DNA of 64,000 nucleotides from an uncultured Phycisphaerales bacterium (GCA_903857265.1 CAIODZ010000012.1:21293-85292), one strand, 5' to 3'; shown: positions 50,429 to 59,809, numbered from the stretch's first letter. Notes: generated by a model from the sequence alone, not told the origin. Numbers and translations are program-made.

Positions 50429-52984
50429 TTACATAAACTTATTCAATGGCACATAATCCTTAACATATTCCGGTATTATTTTCCGCAGGTTTTTATTCAG
50501 TATTCTGAAATCATCGCCGACAGGACTTGTGGCGAAGTCGGCGAAGCGTCTTGATTCGATAATCTCGCGGACTTTGGGGTCGGCAACGTAGGCCTTTAGG
50601 AAATTTTTAGCGGGCAGGACGTGGTCGCTGTCAGGTTTGTATATTGAGATAAACTTCTGGCATTCTTCTTCGAGGAGCTGGTCTTTGGTTTTGAAGCCAG
50701 CGATGAGGCCGAAGATTTTCTCGAGGATTTCGCGGAGCGTGAGGCGTCTATCGAGCTGAACGGCCTTACGGAGTTTTTCGAGGTTGAAGAAGTCCTCTGG
50801 CTTTTCAAAGATATTTTGAAGGATATAATCTTCGGCGGCTTCAAAATCTCCCTGCTCCACCTTTTGAGCTACAAAGGTGTCTTTTTTGACGGCCTGCTCG
50901 AACTTGCCGAAAAATTCCCTGTCAACGCGCATACCATCAAGGCCAATGGGTGTTTCGACAAGGGTTTTCAAGGGGTCGATCTTGACGTTCTCGTATTCGG
51001 TCTGTTTATCCTCTCCGCCACCACCGCCGCCGCCTTCGCCTATGGGCGGCAGTTTTATAACCTCATCGTATTTGAATTTATGCTCGAAGTATTCGCAATT
51101 GGCGAAGAAGTCAAAGAGCTTGAAACGTTCTTTGGGCTTGGAAACAAGCTCGGTGTCACCGGATGAGGTTTTTTGTTTGTATTCGAAGGTGAATTTTCTT
51201 GTGCCTCTGCCTTTAATCTGGACGAAATCCTGCGGGGAGAAAATCGGGCGCATAAAGCAAAGATTAAGTATATCTTCGCAATCATAGCCGGTGGTCATCA
51301 TACCGACAGTAACACAAATTCTTGTTTTGCTGGATTTGTAAGAATCGAGCCATTTTGTGTGGCCGTTAAGGTTATTGTTGGCGAAATTTACAGCGAATTG
51401 CTGAGAATCAGGAACTCTGCTTGTGACCTGTAGAGCAAGGTCGGAATTGTATTTGCCGGGCCAGAGTTTGAGGGCAATATCGTTCAAAATCTTTGTTATT
51501 TTGGCGGCGTGGTCTTGACTGACGCAGAAAATTATGGTTTTGCCGATTTCTCCGGTGAGCGGGTCTTGAAGGGCTTTCGTTAAAATGGTGTCGCAGAATA
51601 TTTTATTGGTTTTTTCGGAGAAAAACTTTCTCTCAAAGTCCTTATGAACATAGATTTTTTCTTTTTCCTCGCCATCCTTGTCGGTAATAATCACCGAATA
51701 ACCTTCATCGGATAAAAGTTGAGTTGTTATTTCGGTTCTGGCATCTACGACGATGGGGTTAATCAGGTATTTTTCACGAACACCATCGACAAGCGAATAT
51801 CGGAAGGTCGGGTCACCGGACTCACAGCCGAAGGTTGTGTAGGTATCGAGGAGGATTCTGCGTTCGATTTCGCGGGGGTCACGTTCGTTGATTTTTTTTA
51901 TATTTTTCAGATAGTCCTTTGGTGTGGCGGTCAGGCCAAGTTTATAGCCGACAAAATACTCAAAAACAGCCCGGCTGTTGCCACCGATGCTGCGGTGGGC
52001 TTCGTCGGAGATAACAAGGTCAAAATCGGTGGGACTGAAAAGACGTTTGTATTTGTTATCCGAGATAAGGGACTGAATTGTGGTAACAACGATTTCAACA
52101 TTATTCCACTCTTCGCGTTTTTGCTTATAGATTACGGTAGTGAAATCATTTTTAAGGTATTTTATAAGATTTCGATGTGCCTGGTCTTCAAGCTCTAATC
52201 TGTCAACGAGAAAAAGGACGCGTTTGGCGTTTGAGGTTCTTAGAAAAAGCTTCATAACGGCGGCGGCGATAAGTGTCTTGCCAGTTCCAGTTGCCATTTC
52301 AAAAAGGAAACGCGATTTGCCTTTACCGACCGCATCCTGAATAGAGCGGACCGCATTGACCTGATAAGGCCGGAGAAGTTTCAGGCCGTTATCTTTGAGA
52401 AATGTTTCTCGTTGGGTTTCGTCGAGCCAGCGGGGGTCGGACTTGTAATCAGGTTTTTGGGTGAGGAGGATATAATCCTGTTCGACAAGCTCATTTATCA
52501 GGGTGTTGGGGTTTGGTTTGAACCGATTTTTGTGGTTAATGGATTCGGGGGTAGGAAATGAGGTTATGATTTCGGGATTGCCAGTTTCAATATCCCAGAA
52601 ATAATGAAGATTACCGTTTGAAAGAATAACGAAGCGGACTTTTTTTCCGTTGGCATATTTTCTGGCCTGCTCTTTTCCGTCAAGCGGGTCTTTTACTTCG
52701 CTTTTGGCTTCCAAAACAATTATGGGAAATTTGTCTTTGTCGAGAAGCAGGAAATCAACAAAGCCGGTGGTCGTCTTTTCAAAATCTTCGCCGTATTCGT
52801 TGAGACGGGTATTGGTGATTTTTACATTTGCTTCAAGGGCTATGTTTGCCGGCCCTTTATCTGTATCGAAGAAACGCCATTCCGCTTCTTCGAGCAGTTT
52901 GTTAATCTTTATTCTGGCTTTAGCTTCTTTTGCCACGGATGCGTTAAAACTCCTCGTAATAGTTTTTAAAAACCTGTTAACCAT
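50429..52984 (-). CDS. hsdR: type I restriction enzyme R subunit (HsdR)
   Basis: 851 residues. N-terminal PD-(D/E)xK nuclease domain (GFVDFLLLDKDKFP with VLEAKSEVKD), then an SF2 translocase: Walker A ATGTGKTLIAAAVM, Walker B SDEAHRSIGG, motif III GLTATPKDY, motif VI QIKGRGTRKF. The C-terminal ~180 residues are the helical EcoEI_R_C-type domain, preceded by a Gly run (GEGGGGGGGE) linker. Cuts unmethylated DNA after translocation, as part of a R2M2S complex. First gene of the restriction operon. The size and domain order match the EcoEI/type IB R subunits. Confidence 0.95.
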   Translation of the reverse strand: MVNRFLKTITRSFNASVAKEAKARIKINKLLEEAEWRFFDTDKGPANIALEANVKITNTRLNEYGEDFEKTTTGFVDFLLLDKDKFPIIVLEAKSEVKDPLDGKEQARKYANGKKVRFVILSNGNLHYFWDIETGNPEIITSFPTPESINHKNRFKPNPNTLINELVEQDYILLTQKPDYKSDPRWLDETQRETFLKDNGLKLLRPYQVNAVRSIQDAVGKGKSRFLFEMATGTGKTLIAAAVMKLFLRTSNAKRVLFLVDRLELEDQAHRNLIKYLKNDFTTVIYKQKREEWNNVEIVVTTIQSLISDNKYKRLFSPTDFDLVISDEAHRSIGGNSRAVFEYFVGYKLGLTATPKDYLKNIKKINERDPREIERRILLDTYTTFGCESGDPTFRYSLVDGVREKYLINPIVVDARTEITTQLLSDEGYSVIITDKDGEEKEKIYVHKDFERKFFSEKTNKIFCDTILTKALQDPLTGEIGKTIIFCVSQDHAAKITKILNDIALKLWPGKYNSDLALQVTSRVPDSQQFAVNFANNNLNGHTKWLDSYKSSKTRICVTVGMMTTGYDCEDILNLCFMRPIFSPQDFVQIKGRGTRKFTFEYKQKTSSGDTELVSKPKERFKLFDFFANCEYFEHKFKYDEVIKLPPIGEGGGGGGGEDKQTEYENVKIDPLKTLVETPIGLDGMRVDREFFGKFEQAVKKDTFVAQKVEQGDFEAAEDYILQNIFEKPEDFFNLEKLRKAVQLDRRLTLREILEKIFGLIAGFKTKDQLLEEECQKFISIYKPDSDHVLPAKNFLKAYVADPKVREIIESRRFADFATSPVGDDFRILNKNLRKIIPEYVKDYVPLNKFM

Positions 52985-53235
52985 TGTCCATCAAAGGTGG
53001 TCAGGAGTCAAGGGCTGTTATTATTGCCGAATGTCGATTGGCGATTGTGGATTAAATTGTGGGTCCCCTGTTCTATTCCAAGTGAGCAGCACTCGGGGAT
53101 GACGCTTCGCGTCAATTGACGATTTAATTAAGCGAACCTCACGATTGCACCCCCTAAACAGAATAAGGAAAAATTTTACAATTTTATGACCCCGAAGCAG
53201 GCTTCGGGGCTAACCATCCACAATCGGTAATTTTC
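52985..53235. other. non-coding spacer with repeats upstream of tRNA
   Basis: Contains GCCGAATGTCGATTGGCGAT (53030-) and a near-perfect palindrome CCCCGAAGC-AG-GCTTCGGGG (53190-53209). No ORF supported. A TTGACT is present upstream of hsdR on the minus strand but a good -10 is not obvious. Confidence 0.5.
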
Positions 53236-53263
53236 TTGCAAAACGGGGTTGGGCACGTATAAT
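53236..53263 (+). promoter_or_regulatory. tRNA-Arg promoter
   Basis: TTGCAA (53236-53241), 16-nt spacer, perfect TATAAT (53258-53263), about 47 nt before the mature tRNA 5' end. Confidence 0.65.
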
Positions 53264-53310
53264 TAAGGCGTTGGGCGCGGAAATATAGGCGATTAATGCG
53301 TTCGACAATA

Positions 53311-53384
53311 GCGGCTGTAGCTCAACTGGATAGAGCGTTGGTCTACGGAACCAAAGGTTGGGGGTTCGAGCCCCTTCAGCCGCA
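53311..53384 (+). tRNA. tRNA-Arg (anticodon ACG)
   Basis: 74 nt. Acceptor GCGGCTG/CAGCCGC; D-arm GCTC/GAGC; anticodon stem TTGGT/ACCAA with loop CTACGGA (anticodon ACG); T-arm loop TTCGAGC with a stem that has two G-U pairs; discriminator A. CCA is not encoded. ACG is normally deaminated to ICG by TadA to read CGU/CGC/CGA. Confidence 0.95.
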
Positions 53385-53396
53385 GTGGGAGGATTG

Positions 53397-53428
53397 ACGA
53401 TTGGCGAATGTCGATTGGCGATTTATAA
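53397..53428. repeat. GATTGGCGAATGTCGATTGG repeat
   Basis: Between the tRNA and the TMTC-1 stop codon; same word family as 39138 and 53030. Confidence 0.6.
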
Positions 53429-53434
53429 GTATAA

Positions 53435-55438
53435 TCATTTTGGGATTAAGGCGCGGAGCTTGTCGGCGCGAGGTGGATCGATTTGTTTTAGTATTTCATA
53501 CTGCTGCAAAGCAGAGTTGGGGTCGCCGGTTCTGAGATAATAGTGGCCAAGACCATAATGCACCTGCGGGTTTTGCGGGGCAATTTTTTCAGCCCGCTTA
53601 TATACATCGAGGGCCTCGTTGAAACGTTTCAGATTGCCGTAGGCGCTGCCAAGAAGAATGTATGCGTCGGGAGAACGTGACCTAAGCTCTATCGCCTTGC
53701 TGCACAGGTCAATTTCATCCTCGAATTTTCCAAGTGCGGAATAAACAACGGCAAGAGCAGTGTAGGAGTCGGCATCTTTGGGAGAAAGGCGGATAGCTTT
53801 TTGCAGCGCATCTATTGATTCCTGATGACGGTTGAGCTTGAAATAAGCTTTCCCAAGATTCAAGTAGGCATGGCTGTTAGAAGGATTGATAGCTATTGCC
53901 TGCTTAAATAAGTCCGAGGCCTTGTCAAACTCTCCAAGAGTGGCATAAACACCGCCGAGAGCCGTGTAAGCACCGTCAAACTTTGGGGAAAGGCGAATAG
54001 CATTTTGGAACGCCTCTATGGCATCCTGATAGCGTTTGAGGTCGCCATAAGCAATCCCAAGATTAAAGTAAACCACGCTGTCAGAAGGATTGATAGTTAT
54101 GGCCCGCTGGAATAAGTCCAGGGCCTTTTCATTCTGGCCGACAATGATATATTTAGCCGCAAGGCTACAGTGTAATGACACAGAATCAGGGGCCAGGGTC
54201 AGCATACGATTAAATAAACTAATGGAATCTTTCCAGTAAACCAGATATCGGCGTGTTGCAACTCCTTCGGCGTCTGTAAGCAACAGCACAACGATTGAAA
54301 TGAACAATGCCCGGCGGAATTTATTGTTGTAAAGCCACAACAGAAAACAAGCCAGCATCATCAATAAACCAAACGAGGGCAGATACGCGAATTTGTCGGA
54401 GGCGATGACATCGCTGAATTTGACAATCTGCATTGTGGGCAGAATAGTAATTAAGAAAATCAACGAGCCGGTGAGAGCAGCTTTTGTCCAACGCAGTGAG
54501 ACAACAAGCAGAATAATCAAAAGGAACGCAGCGACAACATCAGCCAATACCTTCGGATTCGATATCGCAAAGGGCCGGGGATATGTATAGTGAGAAGACA
54601 GGTTGGCGGGCCAAAGCATCTTGAAGGGGTAGAATATAATGTTGTGGCAAATAATAAGAGGGGGATTCAGCAAGCCGTGCTGCTCCTGCCCCGGAAGCAA
54701 ACCGCCCGCGCCAGAGAGCTGTGAAACGAAAGTTATTACAGCAAAGACAATTAACAACGCAAAAAAGGGGAGTTTTTCGAGAAGGGATTTCCGGCTTAAT
54801 CTATTCAAGGGCCAGTAATCCATCAAAAGCATAACAAAAGGCAAAAATGAGCTGGTCGGCTTGGAGAGGAGGGCAAGCAGATAGGCGATGAGGCAGGCGG
54901 CATAATACTTTTTAGCTGCGGTGCGTGCAAAGAGGACATAAAAGAGCAAAGACCAAAATGCGAAAAAAGCCGCCAACAAAGTTTTTCTATCGCATAGCCA
55001 TGCAACCGACTCGACGGTCATAGGATGTGCGCCGAAAAGAAGGCCAACCGCAGCCGCTATCCAGATGTTGCGAAACAGGAGGTAAAGCAGCACTATCACC
55101 AACGCGGTATTTGCGAGGTGAAAGGCAAGAGCGGTACGATGAAAAGGGAGGAGATTATCTTCGCGTCCTCCGAGGGCATAATCGAGCATTAGAGAGACCA
55201 TCGTCAGGGGCTGGTAGTATCCACCTACCGTTGAGGGAGCAAAAACCTCTACAAAAAAACGTTTCGTTGACGCCCAACCAGGATTCTGCACCAGTACATT
55301 TTTTGTGACGTATTGCTCATCATCAAACGACAAGGCCTTTGCCGAGAGGGCAGGCCAATGCGCGACTAAAACAATGATACATACTACAGCAATGAGAACA
55401 ATCGGCGATCCAATTTTTGCAACAAATTCTTTTAACAT
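53435..55438 (-). CDS. TMTC-like GT-C membrane protein with C-terminal TPRs (tandem copy 1)
   Basis: 667 residues. N-terminal ~400 residues: about eleven hydrophobic helices, acidic loop LSFDDEQYVTKN after TM1, STVGGYYQPLTMVSLMLDY and HPMTVESVAWLCDRKTLL as in DUF1736/TMTC proteins. The C-terminal ~240 residues hold six TPR units (VVYFNLGIAYGDLKRYQDAI, AYLNLGKAYFKLNRHQESI, DSYTALAVVYSALGKFEDEI and others). Putative lipid-phosphate-sugar-dependent O-glycosyltransferase at the membrane. Near-duplicate of the next gene (55565), having two or more additional TPRs. ATG preceded by AGAGGGA. A fragment of the ychF 3' end lies just upstream, showing how the duplication arose. Confidence 0.86.
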   Translation of the reverse strand: MLKEFVAKIGSPIVLIAVVCIIVLVAHWPALSAKALSFDDEQYVTKNVLVQNPGWASTKRFFVEVFAPSTVGGYYQPLTMVSLMLDYALGGREDNLLPFHRTALAFHLANTALVIVLLYLLFRNIWIAAAVGLLFGAHPMTVESVAWLCDRKTLLAAFFAFWSLLFYVLFARTAAKKYYAACLIAYLLALLSKPTSSFLPFVMLLMDYWPLNRLSRKSLLEKLPFFALLIVFAVITFVSQLSGAGGLLPGQEQHGLLNPPLIICHNIIFYPFKMLWPANLSSHYTYPRPFAISNPKVLADVVAAFLLIILLVVSLRWTKAALTGSLIFLITILPTMQIVKFSDVIASDKFAYLPSFGLLMMLACFLLWLYNNKFRRALFISIVVLLLTDAEGVATRRYLVYWKDSISLFNRMLTLAPDSVSLHCSLAAKYIIVGQNEKALDLFQRAITINPSDSVVYFNLGIAYGDLKRYQDAIEAFQNAIRLSPKFDGAYTALGGVYATLGEFDKASDLFKQAIAINPSNSHAYLNLGKAYFKLNRHQESIDALQKAIRLSPKDADSYTALAVVYSALGKFEDEIDLCSKAIELRSRSPDAYILLGSAYGNLKRFNEALDVYKRAEKIAPQNPQVHYGLGHYYLRTGDPNSALQQYEILKQIDPPRADKLRALIPK

Positions 55439-55503
55439 TGGTCCCTCTGATACAACGTCATAATATCAGATTAGCCGGTGAATTCACTAAATATAATACA
55501 ATT

Positions 55504-55556
55504 CTATACGTTGAAGCGGAAGCTGATAATGTCACCATCACGGACGAAACCATATA
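55504..55556 (-). pseudogene. remnant of the 3' end of the ychF-like gene
   Basis: On the minus strand the sequence reads FVRDGDIISFRFNV then TAG, matching the C-terminus of the YchF-like protein at 57253 (IVRDGDIINFRFNV, TGA). Nucleotide identity is high over about 45 bp ending at the stop codon; beyond that homology is lost. Confidence 0.8.
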
Positions 55557-55564
55557 AAGCATAA

Positions 55565-57247
55565 TTAGTTTTGGATTAAGGAGCGAAGCGCGTCGGCCTG
55601 AGCAGCGTCAAGCTGTTTAAGAATTTCATACTGCCGCAAAGCCGCGTTAGGGTCGCCGGTTTTCAGGTAAAAGCGGCCGAGGCCATAAAGCACCTGCGGA
55701 TTTTGCGGGGCGAATTTTTCGGCCTGTTTGTAAAGTTCAAGGCCCTCGGTGAAGCGGCCCATGCCGTCGTAGATGCTGCCGAGAGCAATATACGCATTGA
55801 TGGAATCAGGGACAAGGTCGATAGTTTTCCGGAACGCATCTATGGCCTCCTGATAACGTCCGAGCTGGAAATAAGCAACCCCCAGATTAAACCATGCCTG
55901 ATTTTCGGAAGGGTCGATAGTTACCGCTTTTTCGAGCAGCTCCATAGCTTTTTCGTTTTGGCCGATCTGGCCGTAAGCAATTGCGAACTGGCAATACACA
56001 GGCACTGAATCGGGAGCGAGGGCCAGCATATGATTGTATAATCCGAATGTGTCTTTCCAGCAGGCCAGATATTTTCGCGTGGCAATCCCTTCAGTGACCG
56101 TCAGCGACAGAACAACAATTAAAACAATCATCGCCCGGCGGGGTTTATTACTGCAAAACCATAAGAGAAAAGAAGTCAGCATCATTAATAAACCAAATGA
56201 GGGCAGGTACGCGAATTTGTCGGAGGCGATGACAAAACTGAATTTAAGAATCTGCATTGTAGGCAGAATGGCAACGAAAAAAATCAACCAGCCGGTCAGG
56301 GCGGCCCTGGTCCATCGCAAAGATACAACCAGAAGGACAATCAAAAAGAGCGTTGCGATAACATCCCCCAGAATCCTGGGGTTCAATATCATGAAGGGTT
56401 TCGGATAAGCATAGAACGAAGTCAAATCAACGGGCCAAAGCATCTTGCAAGGATAAAATATGATGTTATGGCAAATAATCAGCGGAGGATTCAGCAAACT
56501 GTGCCCCCCCTGCCCCGGAAGCAAGCATCCTAATGTTGCCGACTGCGAAATAAAGGTTATGACAGCGAAGACAACAAGCAAGATATAAAAAGGCGATTTT
56601 TCACTTAAGGACTTACGACTAAACCTGTTCAAAGGCCAATAATCCATCAGAATCATCACAAAAGGTAAAAACATGCTGGTTGGCTTTGACATCAGGGCCA
56701 TCAGATACGCGAGGAGGCAGACGGCATAATACTTTTTGGCCGCGGTGCGTGTAAACAGGATATAAAAAAGCAAAGACCAAAATGAAAAGAAAGCCGCCAG
56801 TAACGTTTTTCGTTCGGTTACCCAGGCAATCGACTCGACGGTCATAGGATGTACGCCGAAGAGGAGTCCAGCCGCCGCCGCCAGCCAGATATTCCCAAAC
56901 AACAGGTAAAGCAACACTATTATCAATACGGTGTTAGCAACGTGCAGAGCGATGCTGGTGCGATGGAAAGGCATAAGATTGTCTGTACGTCCGCCGACGG
57001 CATCATCGAACATCAGAGAAATCATTGCCAAGGGCTGGTAATATCCCCCTACGGTCGAGGGGGAGAAAACTTCAGTGAGAAAACGATTTGCCGACGCCCA
57101 GCCGGGATTCTGCACTAATAAGTTGTTTGTAACATACGTGTCGTCATCAAACGATACGGCTTTTGCCGACAGGGCAGGCCAATGTACGACTAAAACAATA
57201 ACGCATACAGCAACGATTATCGCTATGTTTAGAGCCAGCTTTTTCAT
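55565..57247 (-). CDS. TMTC-like GT-C membrane protein with C-terminal TPRs (tandem copy 2)
   Basis: 560 residues. Membrane half nearly identical in design to copy 1: VSFDDDTYVTNN, STVGGYYQPLAMISLMFDD, HPMTVESIAWVTERKTLL, MDYWPLNRFSRKSL. The C-terminal ~150 residues carry about four TPRs (AWFNLGVAYFQLGRYQEAI, AYIALGSIYDGMGRFTEGL). Same presumed O-glycosyltransferase role. It starts 5 bp after the ychF stop codon, so it is co-transcribed with that gene. Compared with copy 1, two or more TPRs are missing in the middle, the membrane half being the conserved part. Confidence 0.86.
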   Translation of the reverse strand: MKKLALNIAIIVAVCVIVLVVHWPALSAKAVSFDDDTYVTNNLLVQNPGWASANRFLTEVFSPSTVGGYYQPLAMISLMFDDAVGGRTDNLMPFHRTSIALHVANTVLIIVLLYLLFGNIWLAAAAGLLFGVHPMTVESIAWVTERKTLLAAFFSFWSLLFYILFTRTAAKKYYAVCLLAYLMALMSKPTSMFLPFVMILMDYWPLNRFSRKSLSEKSPFYILLVVFAVITFISQSATLGCLLPGQGGHSLLNPPLIICHNIIFYPCKMLWPVDLTSFYAYPKPFMILNPRILGDVIATLFLIVLLVVSLRWTRAALTGWLIFFVAILPTMQILKFSFVIASDKFAYLPSFGLLMMLTSFLLWFCSNKPRRAMIVLIVVLSLTVTEGIATRKYLACWKDTFGLYNHMLALAPDSVPVYCQFAIAYGQIGQNEKAMELLEKAVTIDPSENQAWFNLGVAYFQLGRYQEAIDAFRKTIDLVPDSINAYIALGSIYDGMGRFTEGLELYKQAEKFAPQNPQVLYGLGRFYLKTGDPNAALRQYEILKQLDAAQADALRSLIQN

Positions 57248-57252
57248 CGTTA

Positions 57253-58293
57253 TCAGACATTGAAGCGGAAATTGATGATGTCACCGTCACGGACGATGTA
57301 TTCCTTGCCTTCGAGACGGAATTTGCCGGCGGCTTTGACGGCCTTTTCGTCGCCTAATTGTTTTATGTCACTGTAAGCGAATGTTTCGGCGCGAATGAAG
57401 CCGCGTTTGATATCGGAGTGGACCTTGCCGGCGGCGTCGTGAGCGGTTGTGCCCTGCTTTATGGGCCAGGCGCGGACTTCGTCGGGGCCGACGGTGAGGA
57501 AACTAATCAGGCCCAACGTTTTGAAACAGGCGTGGACGAATTTGCCCGCGGCGGATTCGGTGATGCCCAAATCGGACATAAACTGTTTTTTGCTTTCGGC
57601 GTCTAACTGCGACAATTCGTATTCGAGCTTCGCGCAGACGCTGATTATGGGCGTGGAAGCATCGCCTGGGATTGCCAGTTTTTGTACCTCGCCGCCTTCG
57701 CCTATATTTACGGCGACGACCATCGGCTTTAGGGTGAGAAAACCAAGAGCACGAACCATTTCCAGTTCCGCTTCGCTTGTAACGACGGAACTGATGGGCT
57801 TTTCGGATTCAATCGCGGCCTGAAGTTTTTTGTGAAGCTCAAGCTCGGCCTTGTCGTGGGCCTGGGTCTTTGAGGGTTTGTGGGCATCCTTTTCGAGTTT
57901 TTCGATTCGCGTCGTTACGAGGGCAAGGTCTGTGAGCAATAACTCGGTGCGGAGGTCGATGAGGTCTTTGGCGGGATTGGCGGAACTGTCATAGGCACCG
58001 ATAACGAGGGCAATCATATCGACGATGCGAATCTGGTCGATGAGGCGTTTTGCGGCCGCCCTGCCGTGGTCGTCGGAGAAGTTGAGACCTGGGACGTCGA
58101 GACATTCGATTGTCGCGTGAACGGTTTTCTTCGGCTTGTATAAATTAGTGAGCCATTCGATTCGTTCATCGGGCGAGGCGATGACTGCCTGCTCAATGTT
58201 CGTGGTGCCGGCGGGCAGCATCGCCTTGCCGCTGATTGCGGAAAAGAGGGTGCTTTTGCCCGACTGCATCAAACCAAGCAACGCGACTTTCAA
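57253..58293 (-). CDS. YchF/Obg-like P-loop NTPase (TGS/DUF933 C-terminus)
   Basis: 346 residues. Walker A GLMQSGKSTLFSAI, G3 motif DVPGLNF, and the YchF-type NxxE in place of NKxD (VAVNIGE), which in YchF favours ATP over GTP. A central coiled insert (RTELLLTDLALVTTRIEKLE) and a C-terminal TGS-like domain ending VRDGDIINFRF complete the family layout. The P-loop (MQSGKS) differs from the usual PNVGKS, so it is a divergent member. YchF proteins bind ribosomes and affect stress translation. Start is TTG at 58293, 7 nt after AAGGAG. Confidence 0.88.
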   Translation of the reverse strand: MKVALLGLMQSGKSTLFSAISGKAMLPAGTTNIEQAVIASPDERIEWLTNLYKPKKTVHATIECLDVPGLNFSDDHGRAAAKRLIDQIRIVDMIALVIGAYDSSANPAKDLIDLRTELLLTDLALVTTRIEKLEKDAHKPSKTQAHDKAELELHKKLQAAIESEKPISSVVTSEAELEMVRALGFLTLKPMVVAVNIGEGGEVQKLAIPGDASTPIISVCAKLEYELSQLDAESKKQFMSDLGITESAAGKFVHACFKTLGLISFLTVGPDEVRAWPIKQGTTAHDAAGKVHSDIKRGFIRAETFAYSDIKQLGDEKAVKAAGKFRLEGKEYIVRDGDIINFRFNV

Positions 58294-58367
58294 ATGATAA
58301 TCTCCTTCGTTTTATAATTTTGGACGAGTTTGATTATAAAAGAGTTATGAGGGGAAAACAAGGGTGT

Positions 58368-59276
58368 TTAATCAGGGCGGGAGTTTATCAGCGCGGTTAT
58401 CTCGGCGAGAGTAGGCGGTTCATAGACGGACGGGAAACGAAGACAGGAGACAGCAGCAGTGGCGGAGGCGAAACGAACGACCTCCAAATCGGACCAGCCC
58501 TTCAATATGCCATATACGACGCCTGCGCGGAATGTGTCGCCTGCGGCCAAAGTGTCAACAACGGTGATTGGGTATGGCTGAAAGGTTTCAATTGCTTTCT
58601 CTCCGGAGGCGAATAAAACGGGACTACTGCCAAAGGTGAAAATTATCAGGCCTTCGCAGTTTGACTGGTATTGCTCAAGCATCGCCTCGTAATCGACACC
58701 GGGGTATTCGCGGTCGAGGAATTCTTTAGAGCAGACAATCGCCCTTGCGCCTTTGGCGATAACGGTATCGAAACGGCTGTCGATGGTTACGAAGTCCTTA
58801 TGGTGCTTGAGACATAACCAGGCGACATTTTCGGATTCTGAGCCGAAGAACGGGTCGAGGGCGACGCATTTGGCGGATTCGATTGCCTGTTCATTTGGTT
58901 TATTCCAGAATTTGTGCGCGCCGGAGAAATAATCGACAAACCAGCCGAAGACGGTGCGGGAGTCGCCATCGCAGAAGACGATATCACGCCAGCCGGGGAA
59001 GCCGGGATGATGATGCAGAAGGGAACAATCGACGTTGCGTTTTTGCAGATACGCGAGAAGGGGTTCGGCGGTCGAATCGCCCAGGAAGGGACCATCGAGC
59101 GTTACGGGGACACCGAGGTTACTTAACACGATAGCGCCGTTGGCCGCCTCGCCGCCGGGGATGACAAAAGTATTGGTAATCTCCTGATAGCCATCGGCTG
59201 AGGGGAATTTCGCCTTCAACTGGTGAATTGTTGAAAGAACGGTCATACCATACATATATACGTCGGCGTCATTCAT
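58368..59276 (-). CDS. PfkB/ribokinase-family sugar kinase
   Basis: 302 residues. Ribokinase fold with GGEAANGAIVLSNLG near the N-terminus (substrate-binding GG motif) and the catalytic VVDTLAAGDTFRAG near the C-terminus (DTxxAGD, the Asp being the base; Ala replaces the usual first Gly). Phosphorylates a sugar or nucleoside with ATP in the cytoplasm; substrate not deducible. The ATG overlaps the stop of the upstream fumarase beta gene in an ATGA quadruplet, so translation is coupled. ychF follows 74 bp downstream. Confidence 0.9.
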   Translation of the reverse strand: MNDADVYMYGMTVLSTIHQLKAKFPSADGYQEITNTFVIPGGEAANGAIVLSNLGVPVTLDGPFLGDSTAEPLLAYLQKRNVDCSLLHHHPGFPGWRDIVFCDGDSRTVFGWFVDYFSGAHKFWNKPNEQAIESAKCVALDPFFGSESENVAWLCLKHHKDFVTIDSRFDTVIAKGARAIVCSKEFLDREYPGVDYEAMLEQYQSNCEGLIIFTFGSSPVLFASGEKAIETFQPYPITVVDTLAAGDTFRAGVVYGILKGWSDLEVVRFASATAAVSCLRFPSVYEPPTLAEITALINSRPD

Positions 59277-59800
59277 TTATAAACGGAATTACCGTAACAG
59301 TCGTAAGCGACGATGGCGGGGAAATCGACAACTTCGAGCCGCCTGATTGCCTCTGTGCCGAGGTCTTCATAGGCGATAATCTCGGCAGAGGTAATATGTT
59401 TGGCGAGCAAGGCCCCTGCTCCGCCTATGGTTGAAAGGTGAATGGCACAATGCTGTTTGAGGGCATCACGGACGGCCTGATTGCGATAGCCCTTGCCGAG
59501 CATCGCCTTGAGGCCAGCGGCGATAAGCATGGGGCTGAAGGCATCCATCCTCGCGGAGGTTGTCGGGCCTGCGGCACCGATAACTTTGCCGGGAGGAGCG
59601 GGAGTAGGGCCGCAGAAATAAATGAGTGCGCCTTTGATATCGAAAGGCAACGATGCTCCTTTGTTAATCGCTTCACAAAGGCGCTTATGCGCAATATCGC
59701 GGGCGGTGTAGATTGTGCCCGCAATGATGACTTCATCGCCCGCTTTGAGCGAGCGGACAAGCGCATCCGTCAACGGCGGTCTTATTACTTTAACGGCCAT
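59273..59800 (-). CDS. fumarase class I / L-tartrate dehydratase beta subunit
   Basis: 175 residues from the ATG at 59800. All of the Fumerase_C domain: GTIYTARDIAHKRLCE, IYFCGPTPAPPGKVIGAAGP, GPTTSARMD, LSTIGGAGALLAKHI and YEDLGTEAIRRLEV. In two-subunit class I fumarases it pairs with an alpha subunit carrying the [4Fe-4S] cluster, giving fumarate/malate hydration; here no alpha gene is adjacent. Translation start at 59800 is supported by a promoter whose -10 ends 9 nt upstream. Overlaps the sugar kinase gene by 4 bp. Confidence 0.92.
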   Translation of the reverse strand: MAVKVIRPPLTDALVRSLKAGDEVIIAGTIYTARDIAHKRLCEAINKGASLPFDIKGALIYFCGPTPAPPGKVIGAAGPTTSARMDAFSPMLIAAGLKAMLGKGYRNQAVRDALKQHCAIHLSTIGGAGALLAKHITSAEIIAYEDLGTEAIRRLEVVDFPAIVAYDCYGNSVYK

Positions 59801-59809
59801 AATCATAGA

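Noticed and set aside
53311..53384. tRNA 3' end as attachment site of an integrated element
   Set aside because: No integrase gene and no second copy of the tRNA 3' end found by eye within the window; kept only as a low-score idea.
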